Positions 52,669 through 60,138 of a stretch of DNA of 64,000 nucleotides are shown here, piece by piece. Made by a program: the position numbers and the translations under genes. The notes below the pieces were generated by a model. The model was not told where the DNA came from, did not search any database, and was given only the letters and a program-made list of their open reading frames with translations. Position 1 is the first letter of the stretch. Each line of letters opens with the position of its first letter. The DNA is from GCA-2401155 sp045047085 (GTDB taxonomy: Bacteria; Pseudomonadota; Alphaproteobacteria; Rhizobiales; Rhizobiaceae). The DNA is taken from assembly GCA_045047085.1 (NCBI GenBank), contig JASFYT010000046.1, positions 48,753-112,752 of the forward strand, given 5' to 3'.

Positions 52669-53277
52669 ATGGTTGCGATTGCAGCGGATGACGGACAAAC
52701 TTTAAGCGAGCACGAACGGCAGTTCCAACGTGTGGAATTGACGCTGTTTGGGCGCTATATGTTATCCAACAAACAAGAGTTTCCATGTCAGTTGCTCAAC
52801 ATGTCTCCGGGAAGCGCGTCAATGGTTACGCCGGCTTCTGGTGAACTTGGTGAGCGCGTGGTCGCCTATGTGGATCATCTGGGACGCATTGAAGGCAAGA
52901 TTTTGCGCTTATTTCACGGTGGCTTTGCAATGAGCGTCAATGCCAGCGAGCAAAAACGAGATAAACTGGCCGCCAAACTTACATGGCTTGCCAATCGTCA
53001 CGAACTAAACCTTCCTGAAGACAGACGACATGAGCGTATTACGCCTAAACAGCCCACGGCGGAAATCAAACTTGAGGACGGGCGTGCCTATACAGCGCGT
53101 ATTATCGACCTTTCCCTTTCCGGGGCAGCAATCGAACTTTCTGTGCGACCAGCCATTGGTACTATTTTATGGATCGCAAATATGCGTGGTCGGGTAGTCA
53201 GGCATTTCGACGAAGGTATCGCGATAGAGTTTGCAGCGGTCCAAAATCGGGAAACTCTCGAAAATATGGGCAATTAG
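52669..53277 (+). CDS. Protein with two PilZ domains
   Basis: A 202-residue protein with two PilZ folds, which bind cyclic di-GMP. The second (about residues 115-195) has the full binding signature: RRHER (RxxxR) and DLSLSG (D/NxSxxG). The first (about 15-95) has RQFQR but NMSPGS in place of the second motif, so it is degenerate. No output or membrane domain is present. It is encoded between the PAS_5 and protease genes. How c-di-GMP acts here is unknown. Confidence 0.9.
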   Translation: MVAIAADDGQTLSEHERQFQRVELTLFGRYMLSNKQEFPCQLLNMSPGSASMVTPASGELGERVVAYVDHLGRIEGKILRLFHGGFAMSVNASEQKRDKLAAKLTWLANRHELNLPEDRRHERITPKQPTAEIKLEDGRAYTARIIDLSLSGAAIELSVRPAIGTILWIANMRGRVVRHFDEGIAIEFAAVQNRETLENMGN

Positions 53278-53716
53278 CAAACCCGTTTATTCCAAATCCG
53301 GTATATTTTAACTTGGGTCAGGACTATTATGGCGCTTGGTTATGATCTTTAGAACGACCACGCAGAAAAAATTCTATCTTTTTTGAAAGTTTCAAAAATT
53401 TTATTGCCGTATTTCCCGGTATAAATTCGGCTGACATCGCTGCGTTTCCTATGGTTGACTAATTGCTCCTGCATGAACCTCTCTCCATTCCTGAAAACAT
53501 CATCCGCATAACTCATTGTTATTTTTACTGTTTTTTTGAATTTACCACCAAACCATCTTTATGTATAAAATTTTAGACAAATTTTATTTCAATTTATCTT
53601 AAATATAAATCCAATTTTATTACAATTTGTATTAGTTTTATCTAAAGTAACACCTCCACAATTCTGATTTTATACTGTTGTTACTGTCATGTTCCCCATA
53701 TCACGGGGAGTAAACC
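53278..53716. other. AT-rich gap between PilZ and protease genes
   Basis: 439 bases, strongly AT-rich in the right half. It contains the hairpin over the protease ribosome binding site. No coding frame, terminator or promoter pair stands out. Confidence 0.5.
53693..53709 (+). promoter_or_regulatory. Hairpin over the ribosome binding site of the protease gene
   Basis: tcccc (53693-53697) pairs with gggga (53705-53709) around a 7-base loop. The right arm contains the GGGGAG ribosome binding site that lies 6 bases before the ATG at 53717. The stem can be lengthened by two G-U pairs. The sequestered site could be controlled by temperature, protein or antisense RNA. Confidence 0.4.
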
Positions 53717-54304
53717 ATGAAAACAAAAATACAAATGGCAATGCTATCAGGGCTGATGGTATTTGTTGGAGCAATACAGCCGGTATATGCGTCCGGGAAA
53801 TCTCATATGAGAACAACGGGGCGTACATCTCAGCCGATTGGTCACTACGAATATTGCAGAAAATTCCGTGCGGATTGTAACATCCGAACGCGCAATTCAC
53901 GTCCGCTTGAACTGACACGCGCTCGTTGGAAAGAGTTGGTGGAAGTAAACAAGCATTCCAACACCACAATCCAACCGGTGACGGATCAGGAATATTACAA
54001 AGTAGAAGAATTGTGGACCTATCCGACAAAATATGGCGATTGTGAAGACTACGTCTTGATGAAACGCCATATGCTGATGCAACGCGGCTGGCCGGCATCA
54101 AGCCTGCTAGTGACGGTTGTTCGGCAAGCCAATGGTGACGGGCATGCGGTGTTGACCGTGCGCACGGACAGGGCCGATTACATTCTGGACAACCTGGAAA
54201 GCAACATCAAACCCTGGAACCAGACTGATTATCGCTATCTCAAACGCCAATCCGTCAAGAATTCGGGCCATTGGGCCAAGATCTCTGATAACCGGCGTAT
54301 CTAG
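53717..54304 (+). CDS. Bacterial transglutaminase-like cysteine peptidase (BTLCP)
   Basis: A 195-residue periplasmic protein of the BTLCP/DUF920 family (the LapG relatives). The signal peptide is MKTKIQMAMLSGLMVFVGAIQPVYA. The catalytic Cys-His-Asp is seen as YGDCEDYVLMKR near residue 112, GHAVLTV near 143 and ILDNL near 155. In pseudomonads LapG cleaves an adhesin under c-di-GMP control through LapD, but no LapD-like gene is linked here. The nearby PilZ gene is the only c-di-GMP hint. It is preceded by a hairpin that covers its ribosome binding site. Confidence 0.92.
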   Translation: MKTKIQMAMLSGLMVFVGAIQPVYASGKSHMRTTGRTSQPIGHYEYCRKFRADCNIRTRNSRPLELTRARWKELVEVNKHSNTTIQPVTDQEYYKVEELWTYPTKYGDCEDYVLMKRHMLMQRGWPASSLLVTVVRQANGDGHAVLTVRTDRADYILDNLESNIKPWNQTDYRYLKRQSVKNSGHWAKISDNRRI

Positions 54305-54380
54305 TGCGATAATATAGGCAATAACGAGGAATGACGGGCCTCATCAGATGCTTTGCGAACGTATATAGGGAATTTAGTAT

Positions 54381-54456
54381 AGCTTGGTCGATCCCTACCC
54401 CCCGTCCCAGACCAAGCTCGAGCTGGCCTCTTTGTCCCGGAGGCCAGCTCCTTTTT
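54381..54456 (+). ncRNA. Candidate C-loop small RNA with terminator
   Basis: Two stable hairpins in a row. The first has a 9-bp perfect stem (54381-54389 with 54410-54418) and a 20-base loop rich in C (gatccctaccccccgtccca). The second is an 11-bp perfect stem (54420-54430 with 54440-54450) followed by five T: a Rho-independent terminator. The layout resembles alphaproteobacterial anti-Shine-Dalgarno small RNAs such as the alpha-r14 family and CcsR. The 5' end is not located; the -10-like tatata at 54362-54367 is the best upstream hint. It lies between the BTLCP and gamma-carbonic anhydrase genes. Confidence 0.7.
54420..54456 (+). terminator. Terminator of the C-loop small RNA
   Basis: An 11-bp GC-rich stem, 9-base loop and TTTTT tail on the plus strand. 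It lies 116 bases after the BTLCP stop codon. It could also end the BTLCP transcript, in which case the first hairpin belongs to the 3' UTR. Confidence 0.85.
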
Positions 54457-54483
54457 ATCACCTCAAAATAAAAACGTATTGCT

Positions 54484-55008
54484 TCAAAGCACTTTTAAGC
54501 CTTTGGAAAAGCGCTTGGCGTTTGTGATGTAGTGCAGGGCTGCACCGCGCAATTCCTGAATCCCTTGTTCATCAAGCTCTTTGATCACTTTTCCCGGCAT
54601 TCCCATCACCAGGGAATTATCAGGAATAGTCTTTCCCGGTGGAATAAGTGCGCCTGCACCAATCAGGCAGTTTTTGCCAATCACTGCACCGTTCAAAACG
54701 GTGGCATTCATGCCGATTAGAGAATTATCGCCAATTTTGCATCCATGAATCATGGCTTTATGGCCAATGGTACATCCCTCACCGATAGTGATCGGGAAAC
54801 CGGGGTCGGTATGCAACACACAATTTTCCTGAATGTTAGTACCAGCACCAATTTCAACCGGTTCATTATCACCCCGAATGACTGTGCCGAACCAAACACT
54901 GGCGTCAACACCCACTATGACATGACCAATGAGGGTGGCATTGGGAGCAACCCAGTAAAACCCGTCGGGAAGCACAGGTTGTTTTCCATCCAGTTCATAA
55001 AGGGACAT
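54484..55008 (-). CDS. Gamma-carbonic anhydrase family protein
   Basis: A 174-residue left-handed beta-helix protein built of hexapeptide repeats, such as IGHVIVGVDASVWFGTVI and IGDNSLIGMNATVLNGAVIG. Zinc-ligand-like His occur in VLHTDPGF and TIGHKAMIHGC. It matches the YrdA/CaiE-like branch; whether it is a true carbonic anhydrase is not evident from sequence. It is preceded by a gap of 209 bases that contains the dispersed repeat. A single-gene unit on the minus strand. Confidence 0.9.
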   Translation of the reverse strand: MSLYELDGKQPVLPDGFYWVAPNATLIGHVIVGVDASVWFGTVIRGDNEPVEIGAGTNIQENCVLHTDPGFPITIGEGCTIGHKAMIHGCKIGDNSLIGMNATVLNGAVIGKNCLIGAGALIPPGKTIPDNSLVMGMPGKVIKELDEQGIQELRGAALHYITNAKRFSKGLKVL

Positions 55009-55130
55009 TTTTGTTTCTCCGTCGATCTAAAGAATTGTTTTCACGGCAACATGAACGATTGGGGCCATCGCCTCAAGCACTACATTGTTGGTTTTTGCGA
55101 TAATAGGGATGGGTTGGCTAGAGCACAGTT

Positions 55131-55157
55131 GCGAAAAGTGGCAACAGGTTTTCAGGT
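55131..55157. repeat. Dispersed rhizobial palindromic motif, copy 2
   Basis: gcgaaaagtggcaacaggttttcaggt has the form of the rhizobial intergenic element gcgaaaagtgg-N-aaccggttttcgg with several changes. It is the reverse complement of the copy at 16172-16197 and lies in the gap before the gamma-carbonic anhydrase gene. Confidence 0.5.
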
Positions 55158-55217
55158 TATTGTGCCTTAAAGTGAGCCGATAGGCACTTTCACGATTCGT
55201 ACTCGCAAAATTTTGCC

Positions 55218-55538
55218 CTAGATGAGACCAACAATGTACAATGTTTGCACCACAAATATCCCTGAACAGAAGCTCCAAAACATGGAAAGTAACGCGCAAG
55301 AAGCCATAACGGCTCCAGAGAGAGCACCTTTAGACCAGAAGACTCCAGCACTTTTGATCACGATATAAGGCCCGGCAAACAGACAAACAAACAATGACCA
55401 TAAAGCAACCAAAGGGCCGGAAAACGACACCCGGAAACCGGCTTTTGAACCAGATACCGTTTGATGCATTGCTGAAATAAATCCAGCAGTGATGAAACCG
55501 CTGGCTAGTATGAACAATAGAATTCCCAAACTCTGCAC
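55218..55538 (-). CDS. Small membrane protein, possibly DUF6949
   Basis: A 106-residue hydrophobic protein with three predicted membrane segments (about residues 2-24, 42-62 and 76-102). It resembles a Rhizobiales family of unknown function, possibly DUF6949; I base this on the segment pattern SGFITAGFISAMHQTVSG and GPLVALWSLFVCLFAGPYI. The start at 55538 is the first ATG of the hydrophobic frame. It is read divergently from the membrane protein at 55639. Function is unknown. Confidence 0.72.
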   Translation of the reverse strand: MQSLGILLFILASGFITAGFISAMHQTVSGSKAGFRVSFSGPLVALWSLFVCLFAGPYIVIKSAGVFWSKGALSGAVMASCALLSMFWSFCSGIFVVQTLYIVGLI

Positions 55539-55638
55539 TGAATTTCACCCTCTGTTAACCATATTTATTGAGAATGCTTTAATAATTCGAAGCACCCACT
55601 CATAGAAAACAAAGCAAGTTTCGTGCCAATGTTGCGCT

Positions 55639-56388
55639 GTGGACCGACATCGTGGAGATAGTATAATTCAACAATCCGAGAGCCTTTCGCCGCCCAGTTC
55701 GTCTTTCTTCCTATCGACGAGAACATCGCGGATAGTTTTCTGGGTGAGCCTAACCATGCTTGTCGCGGCAATAATTGCGCTTTTGGCGATCAAATCCATC
55801 AGCGGCAATATTTCCCATGGCGGCCACTCAAATAGCACGGTGCTCCATGAAATTATCATCGGCAACGATGTGTTGAATGTTATCGCCAACATGATCAGGT
55901 TTCCCAATCAACGTTTCTCCGGCAGCAGTGATCGCCTGGACCTATACGCGCTTTGGCCACTTATGAGTGGATATAACAATGAAAACAGCAGCGCATTTAA
56001 CGCCGGTGAGGACAGCAATAAGCTGATTTTTCTTGCGTTGGAAAGGCGTAGCGTGTCACGGGATATGGCAGGCAGGGTTGCTCGAATTTACAATCAGTTT
56101 TTTGACGGTGCTGCACAACCAACTGCCTTTGGCCTGATGCGCCAGCCATTAGCTGAGTCATCTGGATTTGTAGATGAAGATTTATATCTGGAGATTGGTA
56201 GTCCTTATCCATTTGCGACGCGATGCGTACGCGAAAACTCCACGATTGGCAAACCTTATTGCTTGCGCGATATATTCATGGGGCGGAATCTGAGCCTCAC
56301 CTATCGCTTTCACAAGTCACTCTTGCCAGAATGGGCAAGCATGGACCAGATGATAAGGAAGCGGTTCAATTTGATGCTGGTCAATTAG
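55639..56388 (+). CDS. Membrane-anchored protein, unknown function
   Basis: I do not recognise the family with confidence; Rhizobiales have similar exported proteins. The product is about 249 residues with one hydrophobic segment near residues 32-52 after a Ser-rich cytoplasmic N-terminus, and a soluble part of about 195 residues presumably in the periplasm. Two Cys (RCVRENS and YCLRDIF) could form a disulfide there. The start is GTG at 55639 by exclusion, with no strong ribosome binding site. Its 3' end is 36 bases from the DUF3126 gene on the other strand. Confidence 0.72.
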   Translation: MDRHRGDSIIQQSESLSPPSSSFFLSTRTSRIVFWVSLTMLVAAIIALLAIKSISGNISHGGHSNSTVLHEIIIGNDVLNVIANMIRFPNQRFSGSSDRLDLYALWPLMSGYNNENSSAFNAGEDSNKLIFLALERRSVSRDMAGRVARIYNQFFDGAAQPTAFGLMRQPLAESSGFVDEDLYLEIGSPYPFATRCVRENSTIGKPYCLRDIFMGRNLSLTYRFHKSLLPEWASMDQMIRKRFNLMLVN

Positions 56389-56424
56389 GATAATTGATAC
56401 CCTAGAGATCTTTCAAGTCGTGCT

Positions 56425-56637
56425 CTAAAGGTCCAGGTCGATGTCCAGAATTGCCATAGAAAAATTATAAGAAAGTTCGCCTTCATCTTCATCACGGTAG
56501 ATGATGCCGAGAAACTCGTCACCCTTATAGACTTCGCATGAATCATTCTTATTCGGGCGAGCTTTTACAGCTAGGCCGGGGGTCTGGAATATTTTACCGA
56601 AATAGGCTTCCAGGCTTTTGATTTCATCCGGTTTCAC
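56425..56637 (-). CDS. DUF3126 family protein
   Basis: A 70-residue acidic protein of the alphaproteobacterial DUF3126 family, of unknown function. The signature is complete: PDEIKSLEAYFGKIF, VKARPNKNDSCEVY, FLGIIYRDEDEGELSYNF and the C-terminal SMAILDIDLDL. The frame runs further upstream, but the true start is GTG at 56637 (VKPDEIKS in the frame), since GGAG lies 7 bases before it and family members begin here. It lies 115 bases after cysE on the same strand, a common neighbour in relatives. Confidence 0.93.
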   Translation of the reverse strand: MKPDEIKSLEAYFGKIFQTPGLAVKARPNKNDSCEVYKGDEFLGIIYRDEDEGELSYNFSMAILDIDLDL

Positions 56638-56752
56638 GGCATTCTCCGATGTTATATATGTGCACGTCGCACCCATTAAAGGCCTTCTGACACACCCGCC
56701 CCCACCCTGTAAAGGCAGAAACGCGCGCCCAACCACAGTTTATCCGCGAAGC

Positions 56753-57580
56753 TTAAAAATCTTCGGTGATAATCTGGTTCATGGTCCGCGATGGTTCTGA
56801 ACAACCGGCAACGCCCACCACTTTACCGGGAATGCCCGCGACTGTTACATTTTTCGGGATATTTTTTAACACCAGTGACCCAGCAGCAATTCTTGAACAA
56901 TCACCGATGGTGATATTGCCTAGCACAGATGCGCCAGCGCCGAGAAGGACACAATTACCAATTTTTGGATGACGATCTCCGCCCTCTTTGCCAGTGCCGC
57001 CCAGGGTGACCCCATGCAATATGGAGCAATCATCACCTACGACTGCCGTGCTACCAATCACGACGCCGGTAGCATGATCAATGAAAATACCTTTGCCCAA
57101 TTGGGCCGGAGGCATGATATCGACCTGAAAAAGTTGCGATGAACGGCTCTGCAAATAGAGCGCGAAATCATTTTTGCCCTGTTTGTAGTTCCAATGGGCC
57201 AGACGATGGCACTGTAGGGCGTGAAAGCCCTTAAAATACAGAATGGGCGTGATGAAACGGTCGCAGGCCGGATCTCGATCATAGACTGCCGCAATATCGA
57301 TGCGTAGCGTGTTGGACCATTCAGGCCAGTCTTCGAGCATATTTTCATAGCTCTGGCGAATGGTATCCGCCGATACGTCATTGCTGCTCAATCTAGCGGC
57401 CATACGGTGAATGACGGCGTCTTCAAGTGAATCCTGAGACAATATCGTTGAATAGATGAAGGTTGCCATTACTGGATCATTATCAATAGCAGCTTGCGCC
57501 TCATTGCGCACTGCCTGCCAAACGGGATCAACGGCTTTTGGTCCGTCGCCTGTGATTTTTCGATCTGAAATACTGGACAT
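56753..57580 (-). CDS. cysE: Serine O-acetyltransferase
   Basis: Acetylates serine with acetyl-CoA, the first step of cysteine synthesis. The product is 275 residues. The N-terminal helical domain includes DPACDRFITPILYFKGFHAL, and the C-terminal left-handed beta-helix has GIFIDHATGVVIGSTAVVGDD with the catalytic His, then ILHGVTLGGTG and IGAGA-type hexapeptides. The C-terminus ends in TEDF rather than the Ile that binds O-acetylserine sulfhydrylase in E. coli. ATG at 57580 has GGAGGAA upstream and is preferred over 57607. Confidence 0.95.
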   Translation of the reverse strand: MSSISDRKITGDGPKAVDPVWQAVRNEAQAAIDNDPVMATFIYSTILSQDSLEDAVIHRMAARLSSNDVSADTIRQSYENMLEDWPEWSNTLRIDIAAVYDRDPACDRFITPILYFKGFHALQCHRLAHWNYKQGKNDFALYLQSRSSQLFQVDIMPPAQLGKGIFIDHATGVVIGSTAVVGDDCSILHGVTLGGTGKEGGDRHPKIGNCVLLGAGASVLGNITIGDCSRIAAGSLVLKNIPKNVTVAGIPGKVVGVAGCSEPSRTMNQIITEDF

Positions 57581-57681
57581 TGTGGGTTCCTCCGGAGACG
57601 GTTCCAAAATTCTACATCATTAGAGTATATGTACGCATATCCGTGCAACAAGAGTAAAAATGAAAATTGGTGAATTGTGGC

Positions 57682-58437
57682 TTAACTCAAAGGCACACCC
57701 AAAAACTCCAATGCACCGGAAATAAAGGCTTTGTCTCCGGTGGCGCGCATGTGATCACGATTTGGAATCGGTAGAAATTCTGCATTCGGCATAAGTTCAG
57801 CGAGCGCTTCACCGGAGCCTGCAACATCGTCTCTCGTACCAATGGCTATCAATACCTGATTGGTAATTCCAGCGAGCCTGTCTGCTGAAATCAACTGGCG
57901 AACACCACCAACACAAGCTGCCAGCGCCAAACGATCACTTGAGGTTTGATCAGCAAATTTGCGGAAGGTCTTGCCTCTTTCATCAGTAATTGTGTCTGGA
58001 TCATCGGCCAGCAAAGCTTCCTTTACAGGATTCCAGTCACCATGCCCCTCAACCATACCGTAGCCATTGCCGCCCAGAATAATTTTTTTAAGGCGCTCCG
58101 GGTGATTAATGCCCAGGGAGCAGGAAATACGTGCGCCCATGGAATATCCCATCAGGTGGGCTTTTTCGATGCCCAGATGATTGAGCAACGCATTTGCGTC
58201 TTCGGCCATGATATCGACAGAGTAATCGGCCTCTGAATAGAATTTCGTACTTTCGCCGTGGCCGCGGTTATCGTGAGCGATGACACGAAAACCGGCCTGA
58301 TTCAGCGCCTTAACCCAGCCGGTATTGACCCAGTTGATTTCCTTGCGGGATGCGAAACCATGAACCAGCAGAATGGGGAACCCCTCCCCCTCGTCAATAT
58401 AAGATAAGTCCAGATTGTTCAGGGAGGCTGTGGGCAT
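57682..58437 (-). CDS. Alpha/beta hydrolase fold protein
   Basis: A 251-residue hydrolase. The oxyanion segment is FPILLVHGFASRKE near residue 20, the nucleophile is in HLMGYSMGARISCSLG near 98, and the His is in IPNRDHMRATGDK near 225. IAHDNRGHGESTKF near 55 is typical of esterases and haloalkane dehalogenase-like lipases. ATG at 58437 (MPTASLNNLDLSYIDEG) fits the fold; the frame extends to 58527 without support. Substrate unknown. It lies 101 bases after cysE's start region on the same strand. Confidence 0.9.
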   Translation of the reverse strand: MPTASLNNLDLSYIDEGEGFPILLVHGFASRKEINWVNTGWVKALNQAGFRVIAHDNRGHGESTKFYSEADYSVDIMAEDANALLNHLGIEKAHLMGYSMGARISCSLGINHPERLKKIILGGNGYGMVEGHGDWNPVKEALLADDPDTITDERGKTFRKFADQTSSDRLALAACVGGVRQLISADRLAGITNQVLIAIGTRDDVAGSGEALAELMPNAEFLPIPNRDHMRATGDKAFISGALEFLGVPLS

Positions 58438-58593
58438 TTTAGGATCCTTGTTCTTACTTTCGGGAGTCGCGGCTGTATAAATCCATGAATTTCCGTGGGC
58501 TGGCAACAAAATCCTTGCAACGTCCAATCATTCTTTTAGAACAGGGTAGCAACCCCAAAGTCGTTTGGGTTCACCTTAACAGGAAAATTCGAC

Positions 58594-58836
58594 ATGGCAG
58601 ATCATGCAGTCACACACTTTCAAAATGACAAAGGTGTCAAGGAAATCGAAATCGGCGTGAAGGAATTCATGTGCTGTGGTGCCAGTTCTCCTCATGATCA
58701 CCCACATATTTTTCTTGATATGGGGTCAGACAGCGATATCATTTGTCCCTATTGCTCGACACATTTTAAACATGCGAGCGAATTGGGTGCTAAAGAAACA
58801 CGGCCCGAAGGGTGCTTGTTTCACGAACCTGCCTAA
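58594..58836 (+). CDS. zf-CHCC zinc finger protein (NDUFS6-like)
   Basis: An 80-residue protein of the zf-CHCC family, related to the zinc-binding NDUFS6 subunit of mitochondrial complex I. The ligands appear as FMCCGASSPHDHPHIFLDM and IICPYCSTHF. In alphaproteobacteria such proteins are accessory to complex I and help its zinc-bearing structure. It is separate from any nuo gene here. It is followed by an FAD monooxygenase gene after 40 bases, probably in one transcript. Confidence 0.92.
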   Translation: MADHAVTHFQNDKGVKEIEIGVKEFMCCGASSPHDHPHIFLDMGSDSDIICPYCSTHFKHASELGAKETRPEGCLFHEPA

Positions 58837-58876
58837 GAAAAGGGTTTAGCGAGACAATCTCAAGCATTGCGCAATC

Positions 58877-60058
58877 ATGGCGAAGCGAAGTAGAAGTATT
58901 ATTGTTGCTGGAGCAGGCGTTGCAGGACTCACATCGGCGCTATGTCTGGCGAAGGCCGGGTTTCGTGTTAGCGTTCTTGAACGCTCTGCCGGGATAAAGG
59001 CTTTTGGGGCCGGATTGCAGATTTCTCCCAACGCATTTCATATTTTGAATGCTCTTGGATTGCAAAAACAGCTAAAGGCGCTTGCAACCGCACCAGATTG
59101 TATCCGCCTCATCAAAGCGGCTACTGGTCAAGAGATTACCCGAGTACCACTGGGGGAAACTGCGGTAGCGCGCTATGGTCTGCCCTATCTGGTTATTCAC
59201 CGTGCGGATTTGTGCCAGATACTGGCAACTGCCTGTAACGACCATCCGGATATTGAATTGCACCTTGGACACCGGGTAGTGGACGCTGTACCCCATGCCA
59301 ATGGCATTACCGTGATGTCCCATCATGATGACAAGATGCATGAATTTTCAGGCAGGGCGTTGATCGCCGCCGATGGGGTTTGGTCGAAGTTTCGCACGGA
59401 ATATATTGAGGCAAAGCCGCCGGTATATTCAGGTTTTATGGCGTGGCGGGCACTTGTCCCGGCAGAACAGGTGGGAGCCAAAAGGCTGGAACATACCCAG
59501 CTTTGGCTATCGCCTGATGCCCATGGCGTCACCTATGGGGTGCGGCGCTATAATTATCTCAATATGGTTGTGGTGGTGAAGGAACCAGAAGCGGAGCGAA
59601 AGTGGGATTTGCCTGCGGATATCAAACAGTTGCAAAACAGGATATCCGGCTGGCATTCAGGTTTTACGGACCTTTTACAGGTGAAAACAAAATGGACAAA
59701 ATGGCCCTTATATGGAGCCCCGGCCTCGAAACGCTGGGCCATTGATAATCTGGCACTGGTGGGCGATGCTGCTCATGCCATGTTGCCTTTTGCGGCCCAA
59801 GGCGCGGCAATGGCAATCGAAGATGCTTGGGTTTTGGCCGATAAACTCGGTTCGATTGATGATACCGCCGATGCGCTAAAAGCCTATGAAGCTGCCCGCA
59901 TGCCCAGGGCAATGCGTGCAGTGCGACTGGCCCAGACGAATTCCCGAATTTATCATGGCTCCGGAGTAATGGCGGCGATGCGCGATGGCGCTTTAAAAAT
60001 AATGCCGCCCAAGATGCTTCTGGGGCGGCAAGATTGGCTTTATAGCTGGCGAGGGTAA
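58877..60058 (+). CDS. FAD-dependent monooxygenase (salicylate hydroxylase-like)
   Basis: A 393-residue group A flavoprotein monooxygenase. The FAD site is IIVAGAGVAGLTSALCLAKAG at residues 8-28 (shown here as IVAGAGVAGLTSALCLA), the DG motif RALIAADGVWSKFR lies near 165, and GDAAHAMLPFAAQGAAMAIED near 295 is the second FAD contact. It resembles salicylate and 6-hydroxynicotinate hydroxylases and UbiH-like enzymes; substrate not determined. The C-terminus is short of extra domains. It may be co-transcribed with the zf-CHCC gene. Confidence 0.92.
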   Translation: MAKRSRSIIVAGAGVAGLTSALCLAKAGFRVSVLERSAGIKAFGAGLQISPNAFHILNALGLQKQLKALATAPDCIRLIKAATGQEITRVPLGETAVARYGLPYLVIHRADLCQILATACNDHPDIELHLGHRVVDAVPHANGITVMSHHDDKMHEFSGRALIAADGVWSKFRTEYIEAKPPVYSGFMAWRALVPAEQVGAKRLEHTQLWLSPDAHGVTYGVRRYNYLNMVVVVKEPEAERKWDLPADIKQLQNRISGWHSGFTDLLQVKTKWTKWPLYGAPASKRWAIDNLALVGDAAHAMLPFAAQGAAMAIEDAWVLADKLGSIDDTADALKAYEAARMPRAMRAVRLAQTNSRIYHGSGVMAAMRDGALKIMPPKMLLGRQDWLYSWRG

Positions 60059-60138
60059 CTCTCCCCACTGCGCGGGCGATGTAGCCCAGTGCGAAGGGCA
60101 CTCTTCGCCACCCGGTCAGATCAACCGAATATAACCGA

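Noticed and set aside
54381..54418. tRNA-like fold at the C-loop RNA
   Set aside because: There is no T-arm or acceptor stem, only two consecutive hairpins.
55027..55299. 90-residue frame on the minus strand before the gamma-carbonic anhydrase gene
   Set aside because: It overlaps the better supported membrane protein gene, crosses the dispersed repeat and has no recognisable features.
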